Below are positions 25,708-35,827 of a DNA stretch of 64,000 nucleotides, piece after piece. The notes beneath the pieces were generated by a model that was not told where the DNA came from, did not search any database, and was given only the letters and a program-made list of their open reading frames with translations. The DNA is from Azospirillum oryzae (lineage in GTDB: Bacteria; Pseudomonadota; Alphaproteobacteria; Azospirillales; Azospirillaceae): NCBI RefSeq assembly GCF_900177515.1, contig NZ_FXAK01000007.1:790501-854500 (forward strand), given 5' to 3'. The position numbers and the translations under genes are program-made. Each line of letters starts with the position of its first letter. Position 1 is the first letter of the stretch.

Positions 25708-27936
25708 TCAGGCCGCCTTCGCCGCCACGCTGCGGCCCGTCGCCGCCAGATGCTCGCCGATCCGCTTGTCGGCGCGCTGGATATGCTCGAACAGCCATTC
25801 GCGCAGCAGCGCCAGCAGTTCGTCAGCCACGGACTCGCCGGCATCCAGACGGCGGCGCAGCTCGCCGGCACGGGTGCGCAGAGCCTCGTGCTGGGCCTTG
25901 TGGGCGGTGACGTCGGGATAGCCGCACCGGTCCATCAACCGCTCCTCCTGCTCGAAATGCAGGTCGGTGTAGGCCAGCAGCCGGCCGACGGCCTCGGACA
26001 GCGCCCGGCGGTTGCCGCTCTCCCGTCCCTTCGGCCCGGCCTTGGCCTGCTGGGCGAGGGAGGCCGCCTCGTTCATCAGCGCGATCAGGATCATGTGGTC
26101 GGTGTCGATCACCTCCTCGCCGACCGCAAGGCCTTCCGTCCACGGCATGAACAGCTCCGACCCTTCCGACGGCGCATTATGCAGGGCGGCGAGCGGCGCG
26201 GTGTTGATCGCCCCGACATTGACCAGGAAGGCATCGACCATGCCGCGCAGTCCTTGGGCCTGCTGAGACAGACCGCCGGCGGCCTCCAGCAGGGCTTCGG
26301 CCGACCGTTCGGTTTCCAGTGCGGCGTCGGACACCGCGTCGATGCTGGTGGAAACCTGCCGGGTGCCCTCCGCCGCCTCGCCGGCGCTGCGGGCGATCTC
26401 GCCGGTGGCGGCGCCTTGCTGCTGGACGGCGGTGGCGATGGAGGTGCTGATCTCGTCGCTGCGGGCGACGATGGCGCCGATCTCGTGGATCGCGGCGACG
26501 GCGGCGCGTGTCGCCTCCTGCACGTCGCCGATGTGGCGGGCGATCTCCTCGGTGGCCTTGGCGGTCTGGTTGGCCAGCGTCTTCACCTCGCCGGCGACCA
26601 CGGCGAAACCCTTGCCCATCTCGCCCGCGCGTGCCGCCTCGATGGTGGCGTTCAGGGCCAGAAGGTTGGTCTGCCCGGCGATGCCGGCGATCAGGTCGGC
26701 CACCTCGCCGATCTTCTGGGCAGCCTGGCCCAGCCCGTCGATCCGCTCGCCCGCCTTCTGCGACGCCTCCACCGCCTGGGTGGAGATGGCCGAGGAGGTC
26801 ACCACCTGCTCGCCGATCACGGCGATGGAGCCGGTCAACTGCTCCGCCGCCGAAGCGACGGTCTGTACGCTGCTGTTGGCCTGCTGGGAGGCGCCGGCGA
26901 CGGAGGTCGCCTCGCGCCGGTTGCGGTCGGCGGTGGCGGACAGGGCGCGGGCGGTGGTCTCCAGCGTGCCGACGGCGCTGCCGACGGTGCGGATCGTCTC
27001 GGCGATGGTGGCGTCGAAGCGGTCGGTCAGCCGCTTCAGCGCCTGGGCGCGCTGTTCGGTGACGCGATGCTCGATCTTCTGCCGGTCCCAATGGCGGGCG
27101 AGATCGATCTGCTGGACGCGGAAGACCTCGACCGTGCGGGCCATCGCGCCGATCTCGTCGCCGCGGTCCAGGCTGGGCACGGCGACCGCGCTGTTGCCGC
27201 CGGCCAGATCCTGCATGACGCGGCCCAGCCCGTCCAGCGGCCGGACGATGGCGCGGCTGACCAGCAGGGCGAGCAGAACGGCGGCGAGTGCGATCAGCAG
27301 CCCGGTCCCCGCCAGCCGCAGCGCGGCATGGCGGAAGGCGACGTCGACGTCGTCGATGTAGATGCCCGACCCGATCAGCCAGCCCCAGGGGGCGAAGCCC
27401 TTGACATAGGACAGCTTCGCCACCGGCTGCGCCGATCCCGGCTTGGGCCAGAGGTAATCGACGAAGCCGGCGCCGTCGGCCTTAACCACCCGGACGAACT
27501 CCTGGAACAGCAGCTTGCCGTTGGGATCGGCATTGCGCGACACGTCGGTGCCGTCCAGCTCCGGCTTGATCGGGTGCATGATCATGCGCGGGGCGAGGTC
27601 GGTGATGAAGAAATACTCGTCGCCATCGTGGCGCAGAGCCTTGAGCGCGATTTTCGCCTGGGCCTGCGCCGCGGCACGGGGAAGGGTGCCGGCACGCTCC
27701 TGCGCCTCGAAATGGGCGATCAGGCTGTGGGCGACCTCGACGACGTTGCGGGTCTTGTCCTGGCGGTCCGCCATCATCTCGGCGTGCAGGCCCATCAGGC
27801 TGACCGCGGCGACCAGGACCAGCCCAAAGCCGGCCGCGGCCAGGATCAGTGCGATCTTGCCCTTGATGCTGATGCGTTCGAACAAGGCAACGGTCACGGC
27901 GGCAACCCCTTCCGGCAACGAAACGGCGGTGTCCAT
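25708..27936 (-). CDS. Methyl-accepting chemotaxis protein with Cache sensor and C-terminal hemerythrin
   Basis: 742 residues. Domains in order: membrane helix (about 30-50), single Cache-type periplasmic sensor with [14 protein letters not shown] and [15 protein letters not shown], second membrane helix near 200-220, HAMP, and the cytoplasmic MCP hairpin with the tip [20 protein letters not shown]. The C-terminal about 130 residues are bacteriohemerythrin: [36 protein letters not shown] and [11 protein letters not shown] provide the diiron His/Glu/Asp ligands. It would couple a ligand sensor with O2 or redox sensing inside the cell. ATG 27936 is used. A TTG at 27978 is alternative, and neither has a strong ribosome site. 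Confidence 0.93.
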   Translation of the reverse strand: MDTAVSLPEGVAAVTVALFERISIKGKIALILAAAGFGLVLVAAVSLMGLHAEMMADRQDKTRNVVEVAHSLIAHFEAQERAGTLPRAAAQAQAKIALKALRHDGDEYFFITDLAPRMIMHPIKPELDGTDVSRNADPNGKLLFQEFVRVVKADGAGFVDYLWPKPGSAQPVAKLSYVKGFAPWGWLIGSGIYIDDVDVAFRHAALRLAGTGLLIALAAVLLALLVSRAIVRPLDGLGRVMQDLAGGNSAVAVPSLDRGDEIGAMARTVEVFRVQQIDLARHWDRQKIEHRVTEQRAQALKRLTDRFDATIAETIRTVGSAVGTLETTARALSATADRNRREATSVAGASQQANSSVQTVASAAEQLTGSIAVIGEQVVTSSAISTQAVEASQKAGERIDGLGQAAQKIGEVADLIAGIAGQTNLLALNATIEAARAGEMGKGFAVVAGEVKTLANQTAKATEEIARHIGDVQEATRAAVAAIHEIGAIVARSDEISTSIATAVQQQGAATGEIARSAGEAAEGTRQVSTSIDAVSDAALETERSAEALLEAAGGLSQQAQGLRGMVDAFLVNVGAINTAPLAALHNAPSEGSELFMPWTEGLAVGEEVIDTDHMILIALMNEAASLAQQAKAGPKGRESGNRRALSEAVGRLLAYTDLHFEQEERLMDRCGYPDVTAHKAQHEALRTRAGELRRRLDAGESVADELLALLREWLFEHIQRADKRIGEHLAATGRSVAAKAA

Positions 27937-28126
27937 AAAATTTTCGGGACTTTTTGCCGGATCGGGGCTGCTCGTCAAGCGGTAATGTTCGTATATCTTA
28001 CGTTTCGTTCAACGGAATGTCATAATTGCAACCATAGTGGAGTGTGCCCGGCGAGGGTCGGCCATTTGGCTGTCGGGAGATGCGGCGGCCGCAACTCCCG
28101 CGCAACCACGGGACGATCCCGAGGGA

Positions 28127-28882
28127 TCAGAGGACCGTCAGCATGCTGGCGACCAGCGGATGGCGGACGATGTCCTTCTCCGTCAGGCGGGCGACGGCGA
28201 TTCCCTCCACCGCCTCCAACCGGCGGGCGATGTCGGCCAGCCCGGACAGGTTGTCCAGCAGGTCGGTCTGGTCGGGATCGCCGGTCAGCACCATGGTGGA
28301 ATGCCAGCCCAGCCGGGTCAGCAGCATCTTGATCTGGGCATAGGTGCAGTTCTGCGCCTCGTCGATCACCACGAAGGCGTTGTTCAGGGTCCGGCCGCGC
28401 ATGAAGCCGACCGGGGCGATCTCGATGGTGCCGTCGGCCATCATGGTGCGCAGCCGCTTGGAGCCCAGCCGGTCGGTCAGCGCGTCGTAGAGCGGGCGCA
28501 GGAAGGGCGCCATCTTCTCATGCATGTCGCCGGGCAGGTAACCGATGCTCTCGCCCGCCTCGATGGCCGGGCGGGACAGGACGATGCGGTCGACGCTGCC
28601 CGATTCCAGCGCCTCCACCGCCGAGGAGATGGCGATGTAGGTCTTGCCGGTGCCCGCCGGACCCAGCGCCACCACCAGATTGTGCGTCTTGATGGCGTCC
28701 ATCAGAAGCTTCTGGTTGGGGTTCTGCGGCTTCACCTTGCGGAGATAGCTCTGGTCGCGGCGATCCTCGCTCCCACCGAGCGGGTCCCAGCCGAAGGCGG
28801 CGGGGGCGGTCATACCGGGGAAAAGCGGGTGGACGGTGGAGTCGCCCGCCGCGGCGATGCCTTTGCTCGAACGCTTGGCCAT
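28127..28882 (-). CDS. PhoH family ATPase
   Basis: 251 residues. A short N-terminal tail is followed by a P-loop ATPase domain of the PhoH type: Walker A GPAGTGKTYIA, Walker B FVVIDEAQN, and the family blocks LSRPAIEAGESIGYLPGDMHEK and RLGWHSTMVLTGDPDQTDL. PhoH proteins are cytoplasmic ATPases linked to RNA metabolism and stress. Their exact substrate is unsettled. MAKRSS at 28882 follows GAGGAGATG. A terminator hairpin lies about 60 bases upstream of the ATG on the same strand. Confidence 0.93.
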   Translation of the reverse strand: MAKRSSKGIAAAGDSTVHPLFPGMTAPAAFGWDPLGGSEDRRDQSYLRKVKPQNPNQKLLMDAIKTHNLVVALGPAGTGKTYIAISSAVEALESGSVDRIVLSRPAIEAGESIGYLPGDMHEKMAPFLRPLYDALTDRLGSKRLRTMMADGTIEIAPVGFMRGRTLNNAFVVIDEAQNCTYAQIKMLLTRLGWHSTMVLTGDPDQTDLLDNLSGLADIARRLEAVEGIAVARLTEKDIVRHPLVASMLTVL

Positions 28883-29648
28883 GTCGCATCTCCTCGAATG
28901 GTGGGGGTGGCGCCAAACCCTGGAACGGGGATTCCGGGCACAAAAAAGCCTCCCGCAGGGGGGAGGCTCGATCGGTCGCATGGATGCGCGGTGATGAGTG
29001 CTTCGCCGGGCACTGCGGCCGGTTGCCGTGCCGGGTCCGGACATGCCGGTGCGGGCCGACGGGGGAGGTGCTCTATGGGCGAAACAAGGTGCAAGAGAAC
29101 CTCGTCGTCGTTGAAAGCCACGCAACCTGACTGTACCGGTGATAACGCGCGGCGTCAGGCAAAATTGCGGCCGACGCAAAATATTCATACCAGATGTGGT
29201 GTGGGTGCCGCAGGAAAGCCGCCAGAGCGGGCTTGGTAACCCTTTCCGCCGAGCCGGGCCGGCCGTGGGATAGCCTTCCGGCGGAGACGACCGAAAGGCT
29301 TTGCCGCTGTCGTGCGCTTTCATTACTATGGTCGGTCACGGGGGAAATCGAAAGTCAAGTTGCAACCCTGGCCTGTCCACCGCGGTGGCGGGCTGCGATC
29401 CCAGATCGTCGCATCGGGCGATGGCCGGGGAGGGTGGGCGTTTGTCTCGCTACAGGCGGCGGCGGAGCTTTCGATTGTCACCCCGGCGGACGGGGAAACT
29501 CTTGAATCCGACCGGTGTGGACGGCTAGAAGGCGCTGATTGGCTGGCTCGATGCCGGTGCTGCGCGACGGCGCCCCTGGGGCGGTTTCGGGCGCATGGGT
29601 GAACCGGAAGCACGGCACGGGGCGGCAGGAACGAACGGGAAGGCTACG
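28883..29648. other. Long intergenic region between phoH and minC
   Basis: 766 bases, the largest gap in the window. No open frame in it looks coding by composition or family. It holds a minus-strand terminator at 28942-28968 whose upstream transcript is not explained, an A/T-richer patch at 29160-29200, and the upstream control region of minC on the right. Confidence 0.45.
28942..28968 (-). terminator. Rho-independent terminator upstream of phoH
   Basis: Minus strand AGCCTCCC, 6-base loop, GGGAGGCT, followed by six T residues. This is a textbook intrinsic terminator. It faces into phoH, so it ends either an independent small transcript or the phoH leader by attenuation. Confidence 0.75.
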
Positions 29649-30416
29649 GTGAGCAGCGCCAGTCAGGTCGCCGAACGGGATGCGCCGTTCCAGTTGCGTG
29701 GCAACTCCTTCACCATGATGGTGCTGAAGGTTTTCGCCCCGACATCGCCGGATTTCTTCACCCAACTGAACGTCAAGGTGCGGCAGGCGCCCAACTTCTT
29801 CCGCAATGCGCCGGTCGTGCTGGACTTCGACGACCTGCCGGAGAGCATCGTCTTCGACCTGGGCGCCTTCGTGTCGCAGGTGCAGGCGCTGAATCTGCTG
29901 CCGGTCGGCTTCCAGGGCGGGCCGCAGCCGGTGCGCGAGGCGGCGATGACGGTCGGGCTGACGCCGATGCCGTCGGGCCGCGCCGCCAAGCTGGAAGAGG
30001 TGGTGAAGGCCCCCGACCCGCGGCAGCACGATCAGCAGACACCGATCCCGGCGCCGCAGGTGCTGATCGAGGTCGTCCACCGTCCGACCGTGGTGGTGAC
30101 CGAGCCGGTGCGTTCCGGCATGCGGGTCTATGCCGAGAAGACCGACCTGATCGTCACCAGCTCCGTCTCCCCCGGAGCGGAGCTGCTGGCCGACGGAAAC
30201 ATCCACGTGTATGGCGCGCTGCGCGGCCGGGCGCTGGCCGGTTTCTCCGGCGACGGCAACGCCCGCATCTTCTGCCACAGCCTGGAGGCGGAGGTGCTAT
30301 CGGTCGCAGGCAATTACCGCGTCAGCGAAGACATCGGCAGTGACTTTTACAAGAAAGCCGTGCAGGTTTTCCTGCGCGACGGCGTCCTCAGCATGGACCT
30401 GCTGAAGACCGCCTGA
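29649..30416 (+). CDS. minC: Septum-site inhibitor MinC
   Basis: 255-residue division inhibitor that blocks FtsZ assembly away from midcell. The N-terminal FtsZ-inhibiting domain starts FQLRGNSFTMMVLKVF. A Pro/Gln-rich linker follows at about 125-140. The C-terminal MinD-binding beta-helix has SSVSPGAELLADGNIHVYGALRGRALAG and the SVAGNY block. GTG 29649 with GGGAAGG upstream is chosen. The chain is close to the family length. It starts the min operon. Confidence 0.95.
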   Translation: MSSASQVAERDAPFQLRGNSFTMMVLKVFAPTSPDFFTQLNVKVRQAPNFFRNAPVVLDFDDLPESIVFDLGAFVSQVQALNLLPVGFQGGPQPVREAAMTVGLTPMPSGRAAKLEEVVKAPDPRQHDQQTPIPAPQVLIEVVHRPTVVVTEPVRSGMRVYAEKTDLIVTSSVSPGAELLADGNIHVYGALRGRALAGFSGDGNARIFCHSLEAEVLSVAGNYRVSEDIGSDFYKKAVQVFLRDGVLSMDLLKTA

Positions 30417-30510
30417 GAGCTGAAACGACGGAATCTTGTCCGGGGACTGAAATCTTCGGACGGTGTTTGGTATCGGTGACGGCAACTTTGGGATTATGGG
30501 AGAGGCTCCG

Positions 30511-31326
30511 TTGAGCAAGATCATCGTCATGACCTCCGGCAAGGGCGGTGTCGGCAAGACGACCTCGTCCGCGGCCTTTGCGACCGGGCTGGCGCTTCGC
30601 GGCTTCAAGACGGTCGTCATCGATTTCGACGTTGGCCTGCGCAACCTTGATCTGGTGATGGGTTGCGAGCGCCGTGTGGTCTTCGACTTCATCAACGTCA
30701 TCAACGGCGAAGCGAAGCTGAACCAGGCGCTGATCAAGGACAAGCGGATCGAGAACCTGTACATCCTCCCGACCTCGCAGACGCGCGACAAGGACGCGCT
30801 GACCCGCGAGGGGGTGGAGAAGGTGCTGAACGAGCTGTCGAAGGAATTCGACTACATCCTGTGCGACAGCCCGGCCGGCATCGAGCGCGGTGCGCTGATG
30901 TCGCTCTATTTCGCCGACCACGCGATCATCGTCACCAACCCGGAAGTCTCGTCGGTGCGCGACAGCGACCGCATCCTGGGCGTGCTGAACTCGCGCTCCC
31001 GCCGGGCGGAGCAGGGGCTGGAGCCGGTGACGCAGCAGCTGCTGCTGACCCGTTACGACCCGGAGCGCGTCGAGCGCGGCGAGATGCTGAAGGTCGACGA
31101 CGTGCTGGAGATCCTGGCGATCCCGCTGCTCGGCGTCATTCCGGAAAGCCAGGCGGTGCTGCGCGCCTCCAACGTCGGCATGCCGGTTATTCTCGACGAG
31201 GTCTCCAACGCCGGTCTCGCCTATTCGGATGCGGTCGGCCGCTTCCTGGGCGAGGACATCGAGCATCGCTTCGTCACCCCCCAGAAGAAGGGCCTGTTCA
31301 GCCGGCTCCTGCGGAGGAGCGCATGA
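30511..31326 (+). CDS. minD: Septum-site ATPase MinD
   Basis: 271-residue membrane-associated ParA-like ATPase. The deviant Walker A motif SGKGGVGKTTSSAA is at the N-terminus, with VVIDFDVGLRNLDLVMGC after it. The C-terminal amphipathic membrane-targeting helix is KKGLFSRLLRRSA. TTG 30511 is chosen because the chain then begins SKIIVMTSGKGG as in other MinD proteins, length matches, and GGGAGAGG lies 8 bases upstream. ATG 30496 is the alternative. Confidence 0.96.
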   Translation: MSKIIVMTSGKGGVGKTTSSAAFATGLALRGFKTVVIDFDVGLRNLDLVMGCERRVVFDFINVINGEAKLNQALIKDKRIENLYILPTSQTRDKDALTREGVEKVLNELSKEFDYILCDSPAGIERGALMSLYFADHAIIVTNPEVSSVRDSDRILGVLNSRSRRAEQGLEPVTQQLLLTRYDPERVERGEMLKVDDVLEILAIPLLGVIPESQAVLRASNVGMPVILDEVSNAGLAYSDAVGRFLGEDIEHRFVTPQKKGLFSRLLRRSA

Positions 31327-31682
31327 GCATCTTCAACTTCTTCCGCGCGGCCCCGCGCGCGTCGGCCGTCCAGGCCAAGGAGCGTCTGCAGATCGTCATG
31401 GCGCACGAGCGCGCCGGGCGCAGCGGCCCCGACTATCTGCCGATGCTCCAGCAGGAACTGCTGGCGGTGATCGCCAAATACGTCAACATCGACGAGAACA
31501 AGGTCGAGGTGAAGCTCGACCGCGGCGGCGACTGCTCGACGCTGGAGGTCAACATCGAGTTGCCGGCCCGCGAACAGGCCAAGGCCGCGGCGGCGGCAAA
31601 GACGGCGGAAAAGCCGGCCGGCAACGACGATGCGGCGGCCAAGCGTGCGGCCGGCAACGCCGGCGCGAAGAAGCGCATCTGA
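31323..31682 (+). CDS. minE: MinE topological specificity factor
   Basis: 119 residues. The N-terminal MinD-binding helix SIFNFFRAAPRASAVQAKERLQ and the dimer core LQQELLAVIAKYV are conserved. The last about 35 residues are an Ala/Lys tail (KAAAAAKTAEKPAGNDD and onward) not found in E. coli MinE. Its start overlaps the minD stop (ATGA). It drives MinD off the membrane to set up pole-to-pole patterning. A terminator follows. Confidence 0.95.
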   Translation: MSIFNFFRAAPRASAVQAKERLQIVMAHERAGRSGPDYLPMLQQELLAVIAKYVNIDENKVEVKLDRGGDCSTLEVNIELPAREQAKAAAAAKTAEKPAGNDDAAAKRAAGNAGAKKRI

Positions 31683-31720
31683 GCGGATCCGGCCTTCGGC
31701 CCCTCGATTTCTCATTGGCG

Positions 31721-31757
31721 AAATCCCTCCGGCGTCACGGCGCCGGGGGGATTTTTC
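31721..31757 (+). terminator. Terminator of the min operon
   Basis: A 14-bp stem AAATCCCTCCGGCG/CGCCGGGGGGATTT (with G-T pairs) and a 6-base loop, followed by TTC-rich sequence, about 40 bases past minE. Confidence 0.75.
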
Positions 31758-31950
31758 TTTCCGGCGAGACGATCCTGCCGCGTGGATTCGGGATGCGGCA
31801 TCGGACATAGGCCGCCCCTGATCCTCCGTCCGGGTTTACGGCCGGGCGGGGACGGGGTATCAACAGGGATACACCGCTCGAAAGCCCAATGGCTCCAAAG
31901 GCCTGTTGCGGGCGGCGGGGGTGGACCGACCACGGGACAAGAGGGTGCAT

Positions 31951-33336
31951 ATGTTCCTCGATTGCTCGTCGCTGCTCGCCGAGAACCCGCCGCGGCCGTC
32001 GAACGGGATTGCGGTCACGGACATCGACGGCGACGGCGCCTTCGAGTTGGTCGTGGCCGGCTACCGCACCGCCAATCTCGTCCTGAAATGGGTCGACGGC
32101 CGTCTTGTCGACATCGCCACCCCGCTGATCGCCGATCCCACCAGTCCCGCCATGGGGCTGGCTGCCGCCGACATCGACGGCGACGGGCGGGAGGAGCTTT
32201 ACGTCGTCAATTGCGACCGCGCCACCGGTGCCAAGGACATGGCGGACCGGCTGTTCGCCTGTTTCGGCAAGCATTGGCTCGACCTGTTCGCCCAGGCGGA
32301 GAATGCCGGTGCCGCCAACCACACCGCTGCCGGCGCGGTGGCGGCGCTCGACCGCTGGGGCCATGGCCGCTACGGCTTCCTGGTGGCGACCGACGGCGGG
32401 CCGCTGCGCCTGTATGAGCTGACCCGGCGCGGCCGGCTGGAGGATGGGGCGGAGGAGGCCGGCCTCGACTCCATTGGGGCGGCGCGCGGCGTCGTCACCC
32501 TGCCCATCGTCTCCGATCATATGGATTTGGTGACGGTCAACGACGGCGGCCCCAACCAGCTGTTCCGCAACCTGGGCGACGGCAATTTCGAAGAGATCGC
32601 CGAGGAGCGCGGAATCGCCGACTCGCGCCCGTCCGGACGCGCGGTCGTGGCGCTGGACGTCGATGGCGACGGGCTGTTCGATCTGGTGGTCGGCACCTGG
32701 GACGGGGCGCAGCGCCTGTTCCACCAGCGCATGGGCGGCGCCTTCGTCGAATCGGCCGACGCCGATCTGTCGATGCCCGGCCGCATCTTCACCGTCGTCG
32801 CCGCGGATTTCGACAATGACGGCTATGAGGAGCTGTTCTTCCACGCCCATGGCGAGCCCAACCGCCTGTTCGGCTGGCGCAATGACCAGTGGCAGGAGCT
32901 GGAACTGGGTGACGCGGCCGAGCCGAAGGGGCTGGGCACCGGCGCGGTCGCGGCCGACATCGACGGCGACGGCCGGCTGGAACTGGTGCTGGCGCACGGC
33001 ACCGCCCATGGCGGGCCGGATGCCGTGGCGCAGCCGCTGTCCATCTATCGTCCGGCCGCCTCGCACAATGGCTGGCTGCGCGTGCAGCCGCTGACCCCCT
33101 ATGGCGCGCCGGCCCGCGGCGCCGTCGTCAACCTGACCGCGGGCGGGCGCCGGCAGCGCCGGGTCGTCAGCGCCGGGTCCGGCTATCTCTGCCAGGGCGA
33201 ACCGGTCGCGCATTTCGGGCTGGGCGCCCTGCATGAGGTGGAGCAGGTCGAGGTGCGCTGGCCCGATGGGACGGTGGTGACGGTGGACAACCCGCCGGCC
33301 GGGCGGCTGCTGACCATCCCCTATCCGCCGGAATAG
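31951..33336 (+). CDS. FG-GAP/VCBS-repeat protein with C-terminal ASPIC/UnbV domain
   Basis: 461 residues predicted to fold as a beta-propeller. Five calcium-loop repeats of the form DxDxDGxxE/D are seen (DIDGDGAFELVV, DIDGDGREELYV, DVDGDGLFDLVV, DFDNDGYEELFF, DIDGDGRLELVL). The C-terminal about 90 residues are an ASPIC/UnbV domain (GAVVNLTAGGRRQRRVVSAGSGYLCQGE, then VEVRWPDGTVVTVDNP). Related CRTAC1-like proteins are usually secreted. No signal peptide is present at ATG 31951, where AAGAGGGTG precedes the start. The role is unknown. Confidence 0.85.
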   Translation: MFLDCSSLLAENPPRPSNGIAVTDIDGDGAFELVVAGYRTANLVLKWVDGRLVDIATPLIADPTSPAMGLAAADIDGDGREELYVVNCDRATGAKDMADRLFACFGKHWLDLFAQAENAGAANHTAAGAVAALDRWGHGRYGFLVATDGGPLRLYELTRRGRLEDGAEEAGLDSIGAARGVVTLPIVSDHMDLVTVNDGGPNQLFRNLGDGNFEEIAEERGIADSRPSGRAVVALDVDGDGLFDLVVGTWDGAQRLFHQRMGGAFVESADADLSMPGRIFTVVAADFDNDGYEELFFHAHGEPNRLFGWRNDQWQELELGDAAEPKGLGTGAVAADIDGDGRLELVLAHGTAHGGPDAVAQPLSIYRPAASHNGWLRVQPLTPYGAPARGAVVNLTAGGRRQRRVVSAGSGYLCQGEPVAHFGLGALHEVEQVEVRWPDGTVVTVDNPPAGRLLTIPYPPE

Positions 33337-33593
33337 GCGATTCTCATCCAACCGGATGATGGTCACCCAAATATTTCGGCACCGCAATGGGTAGGGCCTT
33401 TCCTGACAGCTTCCGTCACATTAAAGTGCATTTCGTTGCGGCGCCCGCGGTGCGGGGCATCGCGCGGCATGTCGATCCGGAAATAATCCGTTCCTGCCGC
33501 CCGGTTCGCGCTGCAATACGGCGTACACAGGACCATGCCGGACTGGGGCCGGTCTGGGCCGGGCGGGTCTGGAAGCGGGAGACCGGAAGGCAT

Positions 33594-34118
33594 ATGGCAC
33601 GACGCGACGTCCCCCTGACGGGGGTGGAACGCTTCTTCGACCCGGATGAAGTCATCGTTTCCAAGACCGATCTGAAGGGGCGGATCACCTACGCGAATCG
33701 GGTGTTCCAGCGGGTCGCCGGCTATGAGGAGGCCGACCTGATGGGCGCCCCCCATTCCATCGTCCGCCATCCCGACATGCCGCGCTGCGTCTTCAAGCTG
33801 TTGTGGGACACGCTGGCGGCGGGGAAGGAGATCTTCGCCTATGTGGTCAACCGCGCCCGCAACGGCGACCATTACTGGGTCTTCGCCCATGTCACGCCCA
33901 GCTTCGACGCCGAAGGGCGGGTGATCGGCTATCACTCCTCCCGCCGGGTGCCGGAACGGTCGGCGCTGGAGAAGGTCATCCCGCTCTACCGCCAGCTTCT
34001 GGACATCGAGAACAGCCATGCCGACCGCAAGAAGGGGATGGAGGCGGGATTCGCCGCCGTCCTCGCCCTGCTGGCGGAGAAGGGGATCGGGTATGACGAA
34101 TTCGTCTTCTCCCTCTAA
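33594..34118 (+). CDS. Stand-alone PAS-domain protein (Aer-like sensor half)
   Basis: 174 residues. A PAS fold close to the Aer redox/oxygen sensor: residues include [46 protein letters not shown] and the beta-strand block [16 protein letters not shown]. In Aer these residues surround FAD. It is soluble, and ends at FVFSL with no signalling domain. The stop overlaps the start of the next gene by 26 bases. That gene supplies the membrane and MCP parts, so the two likely form one split receptor. CCGGAAGG precedes ATG 33594. Confidence 0.88.
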   Translation: MARRDVPLTGVERFFDPDEVIVSKTDLKGRITYANRVFQRVAGYEEADLMGAPHSIVRHPDMPRCVFKLLWDTLAAGKEIFAYVVNRARNGDHYWVFAHVTPSFDAEGRVIGYHSSRRVPERSALEKVIPLYRQLLDIENSHADRKKGMEAGFAAVLALLAEKGIGYDEFVFSL

Positions 34119-35436
34119 GTCGTCCCCCCCCGGGGCGTCCTCCCTGACGAAGGCCGGCGGCCTTGCGATGTTGGGCGGGGTGGCGCTGGCGGCGTTGCTG
34201 GCGGTCGACCTGCTGGGGCTCGGCGGGATCGCCCTGCGCGCCGGGCTGGCCGTGGCCGGACTGGCGGCGCTGGGTGGGGCGCTGCTGTTCCTGCGCCGCG
34301 CCTGTGCGGTGGTGGACCAGCTGACTCGGGTGAACCGTGCGATCTCCGCCGGCGATTTCGAGGCGCGGGTGATCGGCATCCGCGAGGGCGGGGCGCTGGG
34401 CGAACTGATGCACGCCACCAACGACGCCATCGACCGCACCGACGCCTTCGTGCGCGAGGCGACCGCCTCCATGCACGCGGTGTCGGAACACAAGTATTTC
34501 CGCCGGATCATGCTGCGCGGCATGCAGGGCGGTTTCCTGCACGCCAGCCGCACCATCAATGCGGCGACGGAGAGCATCTCGCAGAAGGTGGCGGGCTTCG
34601 CCGGCGTGACCCAGCGCTTCGAAGGCCAGATCCAGAGCGTGTGCAGCGAGGTGGCCGACACCGCCCACCAACTGGAGGTCTCCGCCCGCACCATGGAGAC
34701 GGACGCGACCCAGGCCACCGGCAAGGCATCGTCGGTTGCCGCCTCCGCCGCCCAGACCGGCAGCAATGTCGGCAGCGTCGCCGCCGCGACGGAGGAGCTG
34801 TCCGCCTCCATCGCCGAGATCGCGCGCCAGATCGGCGAGGTCGCCCAGGTCGCGGAGAACGCGGCGGGCGAGGCCGAGCGCTCCAACGCGCTGGTCGGCA
34901 ACCTGTCCGGCGCCGCGCGGACGGTGGGCGACGTCATCACCCTCATCAACGACATCGCCAGCCAGACCAATCTCCTGGCGCTGAACGCCACCATCGAGGC
35001 CGCCCGCGCCGGCGAGGCGGGGAAGGGCTTCGCCGTCGTGGCGCAGGAGGTGAAGCGGCTGGCCGATCAGACCGCCAAGGCCACCGGCGACATCGCCGCC
35101 CAGATCGCCGGCATCCAGTCCTCCACCGACGAGGCGGTGGGCGCCATCGTCGGCATCGGCCGCACCATCCAGTCGATCAACCAGATCGCCGCCGGCATCA
35201 GCGCCGGGATCGAGCAGCAGGGCTCCGCCGTGCGCGAGATCGTCGTCAACATGGAACAGGCCGCCGCCGGCACCCGCGCGGTGTCCGACGACATCCGCGA
35301 GGTCACCGACGCCGCCGGCCGCACCAGCGGCACCGCGCACGAGGTGTTCGCCGCGTCCGAACGCATGGCCGCCGAAGCCGACCGCCTGACCCGCGAGGTC
35401 CAGCGTTTCCTGGACGAAATGCACCGCGTGGCCTGA
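34093..35436 (+). CDS. Methyl-accepting chemotaxis protein without periplasmic domain
   Basis: 447 residues. Two hydrophobic segments close together near residues 20-70 ([22 protein letters not shown] and [19 protein letters not shown]) give a membrane hairpin with no sensor outside. HAMP-like and long coiled-coil regions follow, then the MCP tip [20 protein letters not shown]. The lack of an outside domain and the overlap with the PAS gene indicate cytoplasmic input from that protein. ATG 34093 follows GGAGAAGGGG. Confidence 0.92.
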   Translation: MTNSSSPSKSSPPGASSLTKAGGLAMLGGVALAALLAVDLLGLGGIALRAGLAVAGLAALGGALLFLRRACAVVDQLTRVNRAISAGDFEARVIGIREGGALGELMHATNDAIDRTDAFVREATASMHAVSEHKYFRRIMLRGMQGGFLHASRTINAATESISQKVAGFAGVTQRFEGQIQSVCSEVADTAHQLEVSARTMETDATQATGKASSVAASAAQTGSNVGSVAAATEELSASIAEIARQIGEVAQVAENAAGEAERSNALVGNLSGAARTVGDVITLINDIASQTNLLALNATIEAARAGEAGKGFAVVAQEVKRLADQTAKATGDIAAQIAGIQSSTDEAVGAIVGIGRTIQSINQIAAGISAGIEQQGSAVREIVVNMEQAAAGTRAVSDDIREVTDAAGRTSGTAHEVFAASERMAAEADRLTREVQRFLDEMHRVA

Positions 35437-35827
35437 CGGCTTTTCCGTGGTGCATTTCCCGCGGGGCGGTGACGTGCTCCGCATCAACTGCCCGGCGAAT
35501 GTGCACAGCATGTGCATGGGATTTTGCAATGCGGAATTGATCTGACGAGTTGCCGTGCAGATAAGAATTTTTGTTGCGAATTTGCGAAGAATTCGTGTTA
35601 CGTGTCGGCAACATGGATGCCGCGCCCATGGCAAGTTCGCAACCTGTTGAGCAACCCGACGCCAGCATGCCTGCTGTTTCAGCAGCTTAACCGTACAACT
35701 CTCCCGAAATGCCGGATGGCGTCATGTCATCTGCGGCCAAGCGCCGCGGAAACCGGGAGGGCGGGCCGTTCGCTGGGTGCCGGTGACCGTTGGCACGGCT
35801 TTTGATTTGGAGGAAGCAGGGACGGTC
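35437..35827. other. Intergenic region upstream of the inverted MCP-Cache gene
   Basis: 391 bases with an A/T-rich central part (35545-35600). Near the right end it carries a sigma-54-like element. No gene or RNA is recognised. Confidence 0.45.
35791..35806 (+). promoter_or_regulatory. Sigma-54-like promoter of the MCP-Cache gene
   Basis: TGGCACGGCTTTTGAT has a perfect -24 half and exact spacing. The -12 half is TTGAT rather than TTGCT, the same C-to-A change as at the flagellin. The start would be near 35817, which would favour translation from ATG 35846 (GGGGGAC upstream) over ATG 35828. Confidence 0.45.

Noticed and set aside
28883..29648. A tRNA or SRP/6S RNA gene in the phoH-minC gap
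   Set aside because: No cloverleaf or the conserved SRP core sequence was found on either strand. Only the terminator supports a transcript.
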